This document shows positions 9,544 to 17,600 of a stretch of DNA of 64,000 bases, in pieces. Where the stretch lies: positions 1 to 64,000 of the forward strand of contig CAMWSU010000003.1 in the NCBI GenBank assembly GCA_947176965.1, written 5' to 3'. Made by a program: the position numbers and the translations under genes. How positions within the stretch are numbered: the stretch's first letter is position 1; each line of letters opens with the position of its first letter. This stretch comes from an uncultured Lachnospiraceae bacterium (lineage in GTDB: Bacteria; Bacillota; Clostridia; Lachnospirales; Lachnospiraceae). The notes beneath the pieces were generated by a model. That model was not told the DNA's origin. It saw only the letters and a program-made list of their open reading frames with translations, and did no database searches.

Positions 9544-10386
9544 ATGAAAAACAAATGGATAACGGGTGTTTTTTGCACGGCGCTGCTGCTATCTGCCTGT
9601 GGCGCGGCGGGAGATGAAGAAACGCAGGTTCCCAAGACAATCGTAGTGAATGATGCAGGGATGGAAGATGTGACGGTAACAGATGGAGGAACGGAAGCAC
9701 CTGTGCAGCCTGACGGCGGAGCGGAAGAACCGCCTGTCGCGAATGAACAGGCGCAGTCTGACGTTGGAGCAGAAGCGCCGTCAGCCTCGAATGAACAGGC
9801 GCAGCCTGATGTCGGAGCGGAAGAGCCGCCTGTCGCGAATGAATCGGTACAGACATACAGAGATATTTATCAGCAGGCAGTTGGGGACAGTGTGGGTGAA
9901 GCGAAAGTGTTCTCGCTGATTTATCTGGATAACGACGACATTCCGGAGCTGGTCGTTTTGGACCGGGAATTCGACAGCTATTCTATTTATACGGTCAAGG
10001 ATGGCACTCTATTTTGCATGCTGGATCGGATGACGACGGTGGAAATGAATTATTTTGAGCGCAGCGGCACGTTTTATTCGTTTGCAAGATGGAATGGCGG
10101 CGGCGATGAAGGCGGCTACGGGCGGTCTTATTTTCAGGTATCCGCTGAGAAAACGATTACCGAAGAAACAGGGGCGGTCCTGAATGATGCCTACAATGCG
10201 CTTTATGATGAGGACGGCAGCTTTACCGGACAGGGAGTTACCGACTATTACTATATGGGCGAGCTGACGGATGAGACAACGTATCGGGAGCTGCTCGGCA
10301 GTCTGGGTGTGACAGAGGACGGCGGAAGGCCCTGTGCCGAGAATGCGGTCGGAAAAGAAGAAATGCTTGCGCAGTTAAGTCAGTGA
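9544..10386 (+). CDS. Putative lipoprotein with Ala/Glu/Pro-rich repeats
   Basis: The protein has 280 residues, with a lipoprotein signal peptide ending LLLSAC (Cys about 19). Residues 50-105 hold about three imperfect repeats of the type NEQAQPDVGAEEPPVA, a flexible spacer. The C-terminal 170 residues look globular and include LIYLDNDDIPELVVL, a pattern seen in secreted calcium-binding or FG-GAP-like proteins of Clostridia. No enzymatic motif is seen and no function is assigned. The start is supported by GAGG upstream. The repeats are also visible at the DNA level (9711-9846) and could vary in number. Confidence 0.8.
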   Translation: MKNKWITGVFCTALLLSACGAAGDEETQVPKTIVVNDAGMEDVTVTDGGTEAPVQPDGGAEEPPVANEQAQSDVGAEAPSASNEQAQPDVGAEEPPVANESVQTYRDIYQQAVGDSVGEAKVFSLIYLDNDDIPELVVLDREFDSYSIYTVKDGTLFCMLDRMTTVEMNYFERSGTFYSFARWNGGGDEGGYGRSYFQVSAEKTITEETGAVLNDAYNALYDEDGSFTGQGVTDYYYMGELTDETTYRELLGSLGVTEDGGRPCAENAVGKEEMLAQLSQ

Positions 10387-10407
10387 GAAACGGGCAAAAA
10401 GCAAAGA

Positions 10408-10453
10408 ATACCTGCATATGCTTACATAAAGGCATAGGCAGGTATCTTTTTTT
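10408..10453 (+). terminator. Intrinsic terminator abutting the S8 protease start codon
   Basis: ATACCTGC-ATATGC pairs with GGCATAGGCAGGTAT and is followed by seven Ts (10447-10453). The ATG of the next gene comes at 10454 with no gap. Confidence 0.8.
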
Positions 10454-11995
10454 ATGGCATACGGAGATATTCCATTTGTATACGGACTGATGCAGAATCC
10501 GCCCGTCGCCGGATTGACCGGCGGAGTGGGAGGGTCATTTGATCCGAATGCGCTGATAGAGAGCGGTATTCTGGAAGTACAGGGAGAGCCGCTTGCGTTA
10601 ACGGGGCGCGGCGTGCTGGTCGGATTCGTGGATACGGGAATCCGATATGAACTGGATGTGTTCAGACAAAGTGACGGGTCAACGCGCATTGCGGCAATCT
10701 GGGATCAGGAAGCGGATCGCATTTATATGGAGGAGGAGATCAACAACGCTCTGCAAAGTGAGAGTCCGCGCAGTATCGTGCCGGTAACGGACGAGTTGGG
10801 ACACGGAACGGCGATGGCAAGCGTGGCGGCGGGCAGCAGAGTGGAAGGAGGCAGAAGCTATATCGGCGCTGCTCCGGACAGCAGGCTTTTGGTCGTAAAG
10901 CTTCGGCAGGCACCCCAGAACGTCAGGGAATATTATCTGGTGGCGGATAATGCGGTCTGTTATAGTGAAACGGATATTGAACAGGGGCTGCAGTTTTTGG
11001 ATGAGCAGGCGGAACGACTTGGACTTCCGCTCGTCATCTGTATTGGTCTGGGAACGAATCTTGCGTCCCATACCGGTACGTCCACTTTGGAGCGTGCAAT
11101 CAACAGTATTGCGGTGAAAATTGGGCGTGCTGTCGTTATATGCAGCGGAAACGAGGGAAATAAGCAGCATCATTTTTCCGGCTGCTTTAATCGGAATGTG
11201 TTTCAGAATGAGATCGGTCAGCTGCGCAGGGATGTGGAAATACGCGTTTCCGAGGGCGTGCAGGGATTCACGCTCAACGTATGGGGAACGCAGCCCTATC
11301 AGTTCCAATTTTCCTTGAGAAGCCCCGGCGGAGAGACCGTGCGCGATATTCGCCTGAATATGGAAGGAACAACAACGTATCGCTTTATCTATGAAAAAAC
11401 AATACTCTATCTGGAGGCGGAACGCGTAGAGACCGGAAGCGGAGCGCAGCTGCTTTTCCTGCGTTTTGTCTCACCGTCGCCGGGAATCTGGACGTTGACC
11501 GTGACAGAGGAGGAGCAGGCTAATTATGCCCTGTTTCATGCGTGGCTTCCGATCGCTGAGTTTGTGACCGCGCCCGTTACCTTTTTAGAACCGAGTCCCT
11601 ATGTTACGCTGACGGATCCCTCCGCGGCATGGGAGGCGCTCGGGGTGTCCACCTATGATGACTTAAATAACAGTTTTTATCCGGAATCGGGAAGGGGCTA
11701 CACGCGGGATAGCAGAGTGAAACCCGATCTTGCCGCGCCGGGCGTCAATGTCTCTACCGTGATCGGAAAACGGAGCGGTTCAAGCATTTCGGCGGCAATT
11801 ACGGCCGGCGGTGTAGCACAGTTTTTACAGTGGGCGGTCACGGAGCGCAATCTTCCGTGGATCAACTCGATCAATGTCAAAAATTATTTTGTCCGCGGCG
11901 CGGTACGTGATCTGGATATTGTCTATCCGAGCAGGGAGTGGGGGTACGGAAGGCTTTCCGTCTCAGGGGTATTTGAGCGTATGGCGGAACTCTAA
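10454..11995 (+). CDS. S8-family (subtilisin-like) peptidase, Csp-related
   Basis: The 513-residue protein has the subtilase triad Asp60 (GFVDTGIRY), His117 (DELGHGTAMAS) and Ser444 (GSSISAAITAGG). The oxyanion-hole region is ICSGNEGNKQHH. There is no signal peptide. A large beta-rich insertion between the Asn and Ser motifs (about residues 250-400) is typical of the Csp germination proteases and their relatives in Clostridia. Its role may lie in proteolytic maturation or sporulation/germination, but no csp or sle genes are adjacent. The start is awkward: the ATG follows a terminator U-tract and no strong Shine-Dalgarno precedes it. No other in-frame start that keeps the N-terminus is obvious. 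Confidence 0.88.
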   Translation: MAYGDIPFVYGLMQNPPVAGLTGGVGGSFDPNALIESGILEVQGEPLALTGRGVLVGFVDTGIRYELDVFRQSDGSTRIAAIWDQEADRIYMEEEINNALQSESPRSIVPVTDELGHGTAMASVAAGSRVEGGRSYIGAAPDSRLLVVKLRQAPQNVREYYLVADNAVCYSETDIEQGLQFLDEQAERLGLPLVICIGLGTNLASHTGTSTLERAINSIAVKIGRAVVICSGNEGNKQHHFSGCFNRNVFQNEIGQLRRDVEIRVSEGVQGFTLNVWGTQPYQFQFSLRSPGGETVRDIRLNMEGTTTYRFIYEKTILYLEAERVETGSGAQLLFLRFVSPSPGIWTLTVTEEEQANYALFHAWLPIAEFVTAPVTFLEPSPYVTLTDPSAAWEALGVSTYDDLNNSFYPESGRGYTRDSRVKPDLAAPGVNVSTVIGKRSGSSISAAITAGGVAQFLQWAVTERNLPWINSINVKNYFVRGAVRDLDIVYPSREWGYGRLSVSGVFERMAEL

Positions 11996-12015
11996 AAATA
12001 ACAATTGATACTTAA

Positions 12016-12153
12016 CGAGCGGAGGAAGCGGAAAGAGAAATCGTTCAGGCTGTTATTGGTGAATGGCAGAGAGGAGACCTATCTGACGTAAATGTCATAA
12101 TGGGGCGGGAAATGCAGAAATATGATGTCATTGTCGATGTTAGAATGGCATAA
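12016..12153 (+). pseudogene. Possible gene remnant (about 45 codons, no start codon)
   Basis: Between a stop at 12013 and a stop at 12151 the frame reads a plausible protein piece including EIVQAVIGEWQRGD and MQKYDVIVDVRMA. There is no usable start codon and no continuation. It looks like the decayed end of a gene, but the stretch is short. The rest of 11996-12279 shows nothing I can name. Confidence 0.3.
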
Positions 12154-12279
12154 ATACAGGGATTCCAGTAAAAAGAAAAACTGACAGAGGATTATGACAT
12201 GTAGGTTTCACTCACTGTCATAGAATAGAAAACCCATCCGTTTCATGTTTTCAGGTGGAGCATCCTGAACACAAAAAAA

Positions 12280-12332
12280 GAATCCGCCAAAAGCGGATTC
12301 CTCGAAAGATTGGCGCATTCGCGCCAATCTTT
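12280..12332 (-). terminator. Tandem-hairpin terminator of carbamate kinase gene
   Basis: Read on the minus strand, AAAGATTGGCGC/GCGCCAATCTTT (12305-12332) is followed by GAATCCGC/GCGGATTC (12280-12300) and a T7 run. The first stem also ends in T6 on the plus strand. Confidence 0.85.
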
Positions 12333-12333
12333 T

Positions 12334-13269
12334 TTATGCGGTAATCAATGTTCCTGCTTTTCCTTTGATGGCATCTGCGACCTTGCCGAGAGAAGTGATC
12401 AGCACACTGCCGTTCGGCACCTGATCGAGATAGGTGATCGCTGCTTCGATCTTAGGAAGCATGTCGCCTTTGCCGAACTGATTCTCGGCAAGCAGTTTTT
12501 TTGCCTCGTTGATCGTCATGGAGGGGATGGCAGACTGATCTTCTTTTTTATAATTGCGGTAGACCTCGTCCACGCTTGTGAGTATGATGAGCATTTCCGC
12601 TTTCAGCTTCGCGGCGAGAAGACCGGCAATACTGTCCTTTTCGATGACAGCGGAAGCGCCCTTTAAGGCGTGCTGCTGCTCAATGACCGGAATGCCGCCG
12701 CCACCACAGGCGATAACCGCCTGCCCCGCGTCCGCGAGCGTGCGGATGGCGTCAATCTCTACAATGTCGATCGGCTTCGGCGCTGCGACGACTCTCCGAA
12801 AGCCGCTGCCGGGCTGACCGATAACATAATTACCTTTCTTCGTCTCGGCTTCTGCCTCCTCTGCGGACATGACGCGTCCGATGACCTTATCCGGCTCATA
12901 AAAAGCCTCATCGTAAGGATCGACCGTGACCTGCGTGAGGATTGTGCTGACCGGAGTGGAGAGCCCGCGCTCCAAAAGCTGCGCGCGGAGCGCATTCTGA
13001 ATATCGTAGCCGACATAGCCCTGACTCATGGCGGAGCAGACACACATCGGCGCAGGAGTGTAATCCGTATAGATGCGGTGCAGCTCGCTCATCGCTTTGT
13101 GGATCATGCTGACCTGCGACCCGTTGCTGTGCGTGATCGTCAACTGACAGTCTGCCTCGATGAGGTCGGCAAGCGCTGCCGCCGTAACTTTGACAGCGGA
13201 CTGCTGCATCGTCGTATTATGGCCGAGCGCCTCATGTCCAAGAGAAACCACTACTCTTTTTTTACTCAT
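12334..13269 (-). CDS. arcC: Carbamate kinase
   Basis: The protein has 311 residues, the normal family length, in the amino-acid kinase fold. It shows IACGGGGIPV, the QVTVDPYDEAF region, SVDEVYRNY and the C-terminal FGKGDMLPKIEAAI, which are hallmarks of carbamate kinases. The enzyme makes ATP and carbamate (NH3 plus CO2) from carbamoyl phosphate and ADP. The N-terminal phosphate loop reads SLGHEALGHN, where most carbamate kinases have ALGGNAL, so the usual GGN is altered. No arcA or argF gene is adjacent; it is followed by its own double terminator and preceded by its own promoter. It may serve purine, allantoin or arginine fermentation encoded elsewhere. Confidence 0.93.
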   Translation of the reverse strand: MSKKRVVVSLGHEALGHNTTMQQSAVKVTAAALADLIEADCQLTITHSNGSQVSMIHKAMSELHRIYTDYTPAPMCVCSAMSQGYVGYDIQNALRAQLLERGLSTPVSTILTQVTVDPYDEAFYEPDKVIGRVMSAEEAEAETKKGNYVIGQPGSGFRRVVAAPKPIDIVEIDAIRTLADAGQAVIACGGGGIPVIEQQHALKGASAVIEKDSIAGLLAAKLKAEMLIILTSVDEVYRNYKKEDQSAIPSMTINEAKKLLAENQFGKGDMLPKIEAAITYLDQVPNGSVLITSLGKVADAIKGKAGTLITA

Positions 13270-13342
13270 AAAATCCGTTCCTTTCCCGTCGTACGTCAGG
13301 GAAACGCTGATGGAAGCGTTTCCTTAGAAAAAACTTATGTTC

Positions 13343-13371
13343 AGTATAACAAATTCCGTGCGGATTGTATA
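13343..13371 (-). promoter_or_regulatory. Probable promoter of carbamate kinase gene
   Basis: Minus strand: TATACA (13366-13371), 17-bp spacer, TATACT (13343-13348). The -35 matches only 4/6 of consensus. Confidence 0.5.
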
Positions 13372-13494
13372 GTGAAATGCGCTTTTTGCCTGCAATTTTC
13401 AGAATTATTCATAGCAGCCGTCAAATGATCGTGCAGGTGTGCCTGTCGGGTGTATTGCCTGTTTGAATAAATAACACGAGATATAAATATAATG

Positions 13495-14895
13495 TCAGGA
13501 CTGGGAAAACAGCCGCTGCGTACGGCGATAGACGTGGAAAAACGCCGGAATGAGGAAAGCATCTGCAAAAATCCATGCGGTTGGGCTTGCAAAGCCGATC
13601 GCATAAAAGCCGAAAGCGGGTACGATGCAGAAGCCCACAAGCGCGCGGGCAGCCATCTCGCAGACACCGGCAAGCATTGCAAAGCGTGAAAAGCCCATCC
13701 CCTGAATTAAAAAGCGGATGATATTGACAAGCGCGAGAGGAAAATAAAACAGGCTGTTCGTGCACAGGAAGCGATATGCCATCGTTATGATCTCGGCATC
13801 TTCGGCGTGTAAGAACAGCAGGAGCAGAGTCCTTCCGCATAAAAAGACAAGGAGCAGGGCGATGGCGGAATAGGCAGCGCCAAGCAGCGTGCATGCTTTT
13901 AAGCCCTCTTTGATGCGGTCCGTCTTTTTTGCACCAATATTCTGACCGCCGTACGTTGCCATGGTCGAACCCATGGCATCGAACGGGCAGACTAAAAAAT
14001 TACCGAGGCGGCTGCCGGCGGTGACGGCGGAGACCGCCGTTGTGCCGAGATTGTTGACCGATGTCTGAAGAATGACGGACCCGATCGCCGTGATGGAATA
14101 TTGCAGACCCATCGGGATTCCCATACTGCAAAGAATCCTGCCGCAGTGTGCATCATAGAATAACTCATGTTTGCTTTCGGGACGCAGAATCGGAAATCTA
14201 CGGATCATAAAGATCAGACAGGCGACACCGGAAACAAGCTGCGAGATGACGGTTGCGTAGGCCGCGCCCGCCACATTGAAGTCAAATACCAGAATAAACA
14301 GCAGGTCGAGACCGATATTGAGCACGGATGACAAAACAAGAAAAATAACAGGTGTTTTGCTATCGCCCAGCGAACGGATGATGCCGGAGAGCATGTTATA
14401 CAGATAAATGACAGGTATCCCGAGAAAGATCACAAAAATATAGGAATAGGCCTGTTCGTAGATATCGTCCGGGGTGTGCATTGCCCGAAGGATCTGCCCG
14501 CAGAACAGGGATACGACCACGGTCATGACGGCGGCGAAGGCAAGAGAAAGCCATGCGCCGTTCCATACCATTTTACGCATGCCGGCATAATCGCCTGCGC
14601 CGAAGCGCTGCGCGACGGGAATGGAAAAGCCGCTGCAGATACCGATGCAGAAGCCGATGATCAGGAAATTGATGGAGCCGGTGGAGCCGACTGCGGCAAG
14701 CGCGTTCGCGTCAATACATTTGCCGACAATGATCGTATCCACCAGACTGTAAAACTGCTGAAATAACATACCGAACAGGAGTGGAATGGAAAAGCCGAGA
14801 ATGAGCGACATCGGATTTCCGTTCGTCAGATCTTTGGTCAATGCCTTGTGCTTTTTTGGTGTACCTGGAGTAAGAGCCGGATTTTGAGCAGCCAT
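13495..14895 (-). CDS. MATE-family multidrug efflux transporter
   Basis: The 466-residue integral membrane protein has about 12 predicted helices in two similar halves. It shows MATE signatures near the N-terminus, such as LLFGMLFQQFYSLVDTIIVG (about residues 39-58), and the corresponding second-half segment around TTAVSAVTAGSRLGN. Members export cationic drugs or metabolites using Na+ or H+ gradients. It has a consensus-like promoter upstream and a roughly 100-base untranslated leader. Substrate cannot be predicted. It is separated from carbamate kinase by 225 bases without a gene, and the two are probably independent units. Confidence 0.93.
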   Translation of the reverse strand: MAAQNPALTPGTPKKHKALTKDLTNGNPMSLILGFSIPLLFGMLFQQFYSLVDTIIVGKCIDANALAAVGSTGSINFLIIGFCIGICSGFSIPVAQRFGAGDYAGMRKMVWNGAWLSLAFAAVMTVVVSLFCGQILRAMHTPDDIYEQAYSYIFVIFLGIPVIYLYNMLSGIIRSLGDSKTPVIFLVLSSVLNIGLDLLFILVFDFNVAGAAYATVISQLVSGVACLIFMIRRFPILRPESKHELFYDAHCGRILCSMGIPMGLQYSITAIGSVILQTSVNNLGTTAVSAVTAGSRLGNFLVCPFDAMGSTMATYGGQNIGAKKTDRIKEGLKACTLLGAAYSAIALLLVFLCGRTLLLLFLHAEDAEIITMAYRFLCTNSLFYFPLALVNIIRFLIQGMGFSRFAMLAGVCEMAARALVGFCIVPAFGFYAIGFASPTAWIFADAFLIPAFFHVYRRTQRLFSQS

Positions 14896-15001
14896 GATGT
14901 TCCCTCTTCGTTTTATAAAATTCCCTTATCTCGCGTTGCATTAAGGTTTCGATCTATTTTGGCAGATAAGCGGTATTTGCATTAAGAAGCATCCCAATGG
15001 C

Positions 15002-15029
15002 ATTATAGTCAAAATAGATAAAAGGTCAA
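15002..15029 (-). promoter_or_regulatory. Sigma-A-type promoter of the MATE gene
   Basis: Minus strand: TTGACC (15024-15029), 16-bp spacer, TATAAT (15002-15007). Confidence 0.75.
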
Positions 15030-15078
15030 GGGGGAAAATGTATATTTTTATTTCATTATATTTGTGATACAGTAACGA

Positions 15079-15107
15079 TTGAAATGAAGCGGTATATGTG
15101 ATGTAAT
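15079..15107 (+). promoter_or_regulatory. Probable promoter of the GH26 gene
   Basis: TTGAAA (15079-15084), 17-bp spacer, TGTAAT (15102-15107), about 110 bases before the start codon. The remainder of 14896-15215 shows only the CGAAAATTTTCG palindrome near 15184. Confidence 0.55.
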
Positions 15108-15215
15108 AATATGCAAAGGAAAGTAATAACACGATAAGAACTTACCCGGAATACTGCGCTTGCGGTGATTTTTAACGGACTCTCGAAAATTTTCGGATAA
15201 AAAGGAAAGAAAATT

Positions 15216-16265
15216 ATGAAAAAGTCGATTTTGTTATTATGTACTGTTTCTGCTCTGGGAGTGGTATTTACGGGCTGCGGCGGGGGTGATATTATGGTTG
15301 ACGATGTGGATGAAAACGTGACGGAGGATGTGTCAGCGCAAGTTATGGAGACAGTTACTGCTGATCAAGAGCGCAAATATCCTCTTTCAAATCCCGACGC
15401 GGATGAAAATGCCCAAAAGCTTTACGACTATCTATTCGAGGTTTACGGCAGTTACATAATTACCTGCCAGCAGGAATCGACATGGATGGGTTCGCCTGAT
15501 TATGAAATGGACTATATTTTTGATGTCACAGGTAAATATCCTGCAATGCGCGGCTTGGATTTTATGAGCGGCGATTTTGACGGTGTGGTTGAGCGCGCAA
15601 GGGAATGGCACGAAAAGGGCGGTATTGTTACCATATGCTGGCATACGGGTGTAAATGGGTTGGGATATCAGGAGGCACTTGATGATACTCCCGATTTTGA
15701 AAAAATACTCACAGAAGGTACGGACGAGTACAACGCCATGATAGCAAACTGGGACAAAGCTGCAGAGGCTCTTGCGGAGCTGCGCGATGCGGGCATTCCC
15801 GTTTTGTGGAGACCCTTTCACGAATTTGACGGTCAGTGGTTTTGGTGGGGCAAAGGCGGTTCGGAAAATTTTATTAAATTGTGGCAATTGATGTATGATC
15901 GTTACACCAATCAATTCGGGCTGACAAACTTAATTTGGGTGTTGGGTTATTCGGGCGAAGTAAAGGACGGCTGGTATCCGGGAAACGATTACTGTGACAT
16001 TATCGGTTCGGACACCTATGATAATTCCACCAACGTAAGAGCATGGAAAAAGCTTGAAGCTCTTAATACAGGAAAGCTAATGGCGTTCCATGAGTGCGGA
16101 AACGTTCCTGCCATTGAGGGGTTCGAAGCAGACGGGGCTATGTGGTCTTGGTTTATGATATGGCATACATTTTATATCACGGGCAATAGCAAGGAGAAGT
16201 TAAGCAGCGTATACAACCATGAAAAGGCGATAACGCTGGACGAGCTGCCGGATATTTATCCGTGA
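15216..16265 (+). CDS. Glycoside hydrolase family 26 beta-mannanase, lipoprotein
   Basis: The 349-residue protein begins with a lipoprotein signal peptide ending VVFTGC (Cys about 21) and an acidic spacer. The GH26 domain follows. The acid/base glutamate is Glu203 in WRPFHEFDGQWFWWG, and the nucleophile is Glu293 in MAFHECGN. The upstream ICWHTGVNG segment is also family-typical. GH26 enzymes cleave beta-1,4-mannosidic links in mannan and galactomannan. As a membrane-anchored lipoprotein it would act at the cell surface on plant fibre. No transporter or other glycosidase is adjacent. The gene is closed by a strong terminator. Confidence 0.93.
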   Translation: MKKSILLLCTVSALGVVFTGCGGGDIMVDDVDENVTEDVSAQVMETVTADQERKYPLSNPDADENAQKLYDYLFEVYGSYIITCQQESTWMGSPDYEMDYIFDVTGKYPAMRGLDFMSGDFDGVVERAREWHEKGGIVTICWHTGVNGLGYQEALDDTPDFEKILTEGTDEYNAMIANWDKAAEALAELRDAGIPVLWRPFHEFDGQWFWWGKGGSENFIKLWQLMYDRYTNQFGLTNLIWVLGYSGEVKDGWYPGNDYCDIIGSDTYDNSTNVRAWKKLEALNTGKLMAFHECGNVPAIEGFEADGAMWSWFMIWHTFYITGNSKEKLSSVYNHEKAITLDELPDIYP

Positions 16266-16301
16266 TAAAAATTGAATGTGCAGAGAATCTAGTTAAAAAG
16301 T

Positions 16302-16346
16302 AAAAGGGGCTGTCGCATCAGGTAATCAGTGCGACAGCCCCTTTTT
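16302..16346 (+). terminator. Strong intrinsic terminator after GH26
   Basis: AAAAGGGGCTGTCGCA pairs perfectly with TGCGACAGCCCCTTTT. Confidence 0.9.
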
Positions 16347-16429
16347 GCTGTGCTTCATGGGCGTTTTTATTGTTTTTGTCTAATGGTATTGCGGTATATG
16401 CTGTCCGACGTTTTTCAGTTGTCTGCAGA

Positions 16430-16675
16430 TTAATCCGCAATCTGCCGTCCTTCCGTATTCATATGATAATTTTCACGTATGATCAGCTCAGAGAGCGGTA
16501 CGAATTCATAACCCGCATCAAGAAGGTTTGTGATTAGGGTGTCGAGCGCTTCCGCCGTGTACTTTGCGCCGTTGTGACAAAGAATGATGGAACCGTTTCC
16601 GAGATGTTTGTGATTGCAGACCGTCTGAATGATGGAGTCCACACCGTAATTTTTCCAATCGAGACTATCCACGTC
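16430..16675 (-). pseudogene. Polysaccharide deacetylase, C-terminal fragment cut by the ICE
   Basis: About 80 residues are recognisable, beginning DVDSLDWKNYGVDSI and continuing GNGSIILCHNGAKYTAEAL and YEFVPLSELI. These match the last quarter of NodB-type deacetylases, with the conserved aspartate and the HN motif. The N-terminal catalytic half is absent: just upstream (about 16,676) the reading frame becomes unrelated sequence. The gene would have removed acetyl groups from peptidoglycan or another polysaccharide. The missing part should lie beyond the other end of the integrated element, outside the window. Confidence 0.8.
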
Positions 16676-16715
16676 CGTAACAGAAGTAAAAAATAGAAGA
16701 AATTAGATATGAGAA

Positions 16716-16747
16716 GGGCATTTCTTAGATTAAGAAATGTCCTTTTT
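16716..16747 (+). terminator. Intrinsic terminator at the left ICE end, before parA
   Basis: GGGCATTTCTTA pairs with TAAGAAATGTCC around GAT and is followed by TTTTT. It probably blocks read-through from the chromosome or attenuates parA. Confidence 0.8.
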
Positions 16748-16794
16748 ATATAGTAACTATCAACCATCATACAATTTTTTTGGAGGAAAAATTT

Positions 16795-17595
16795 ATGAGT
16801 AAGATTATTGCAATCTGTAACCAAAAGGGTGGCGTCGGAAAGACGACCACAAGCATCAACCTGGGTATCGGTTTAGCCAGGAAGAACAAGAAAGTACTCC
16901 TTGTGGATTTTGATCCGCAGGGAAACGCAACGCAGGGTCTCGGATATGATGCGGATGCGCTGGAAAAAACGGTGACAACGATCATCAGGAAGATGATCAA
17001 CAAGGATTATACCTTTGAAAAGGACTTCGGCATCCTGCATCATGAGGAGGGAATAGATCTATTGCCAGCCAATATAGATCTTGCCGTGATCGAGACGGAG
17101 CTGATCTCTTTGTTCTTTGGAAGAGAAACAATTCTGAAGAACTATTTTGACAGGATCAGAGAGGAATATGACTACATCATCATTGATTGTATGCCATCTC
17201 TGAATCTGATCACGATCAATGCTCTTGTGGCAGCGGATCAAGTCATTATCCCGCTGCACGCTCAATACTATTCTGTCCGGGGGCTGGAGCAATTGTTTCA
17301 GACGATCGGTTCCATCATCTCAAACGGGTTGAATCCGTCCCTAAAGATAGCGGGTATCTTATATACCTGCGTGAACGATCGAACAAATTCTTTTCGAGGC
17401 ATCCATAACATTCTTGAGAATGCGTACGGGCAGGACATTCATATTTTCAAGAATTATATTCCCCGGAGTGTGAAGGCGGAGGAAGCCCCCTCTTACGGTC
17501 AGAGCATCTATACCTATGATCAGAGTGGGAAAGTATCAATGGCATATCGCGGTTTTACGGATGAGCTGATTCTTTTAGACGAGGAAAGGGGCTGA
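16795..17595 (+). CDS. parA: ParA-family partition ATPase
   Basis: The start at 16795 follows GGAGG at good spacing and gives 266 residues. The deviant Walker A motif KGGVGKTT spans residues 11-18, with VLLVDFDPQGNATQG as the A' motif and DYIIIDCMPSL as Walker B. The usual DxxP is DCMP, with Cys in the second position. ParA proteins move or position DNA through ATP-dependent nucleoid binding and need a ParB partner and a parS site. The next gene starts 5 bases after its stop and is the probable partner. This pair at the element's left end likely stabilises the excised circular form. Confidence 0.92.
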   Translation: MSKIIAICNQKGGVGKTTTSINLGIGLARKNKKVLLVDFDPQGNATQGLGYDADALEKTVTTIIRKMINKDYTFEKDFGILHHEEGIDLLPANIDLAVIETELISLFFGRETILKNYFDRIREEYDYIIIDCMPSLNLITINALVAADQVIIPLHAQYYSVRGLEQLFQTIGSIISNGLNPSLKIAGILYTCVNDRTNSFRGIHNILENAYGQDIHIFKNYIPRSVKAEEAPSYGQSIYTYDQSGKVSMAYRGFTDELILLDEERG

Positions 17596-17600
17596 GAACA

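Noticed and set aside
9711..9846. DNA repeats in the lipoprotein gene as a mobile or CRISPR repeat
   Set aside because: They are in frame, encode a protein repeat and are imperfect; a coding repeat is the simple explanation.
12670..13428. 252-codon open frame antisense to carbamate kinase
   Set aside because: Shadow of the conserved kinase gene; no ribosome site and no recognisable domain.
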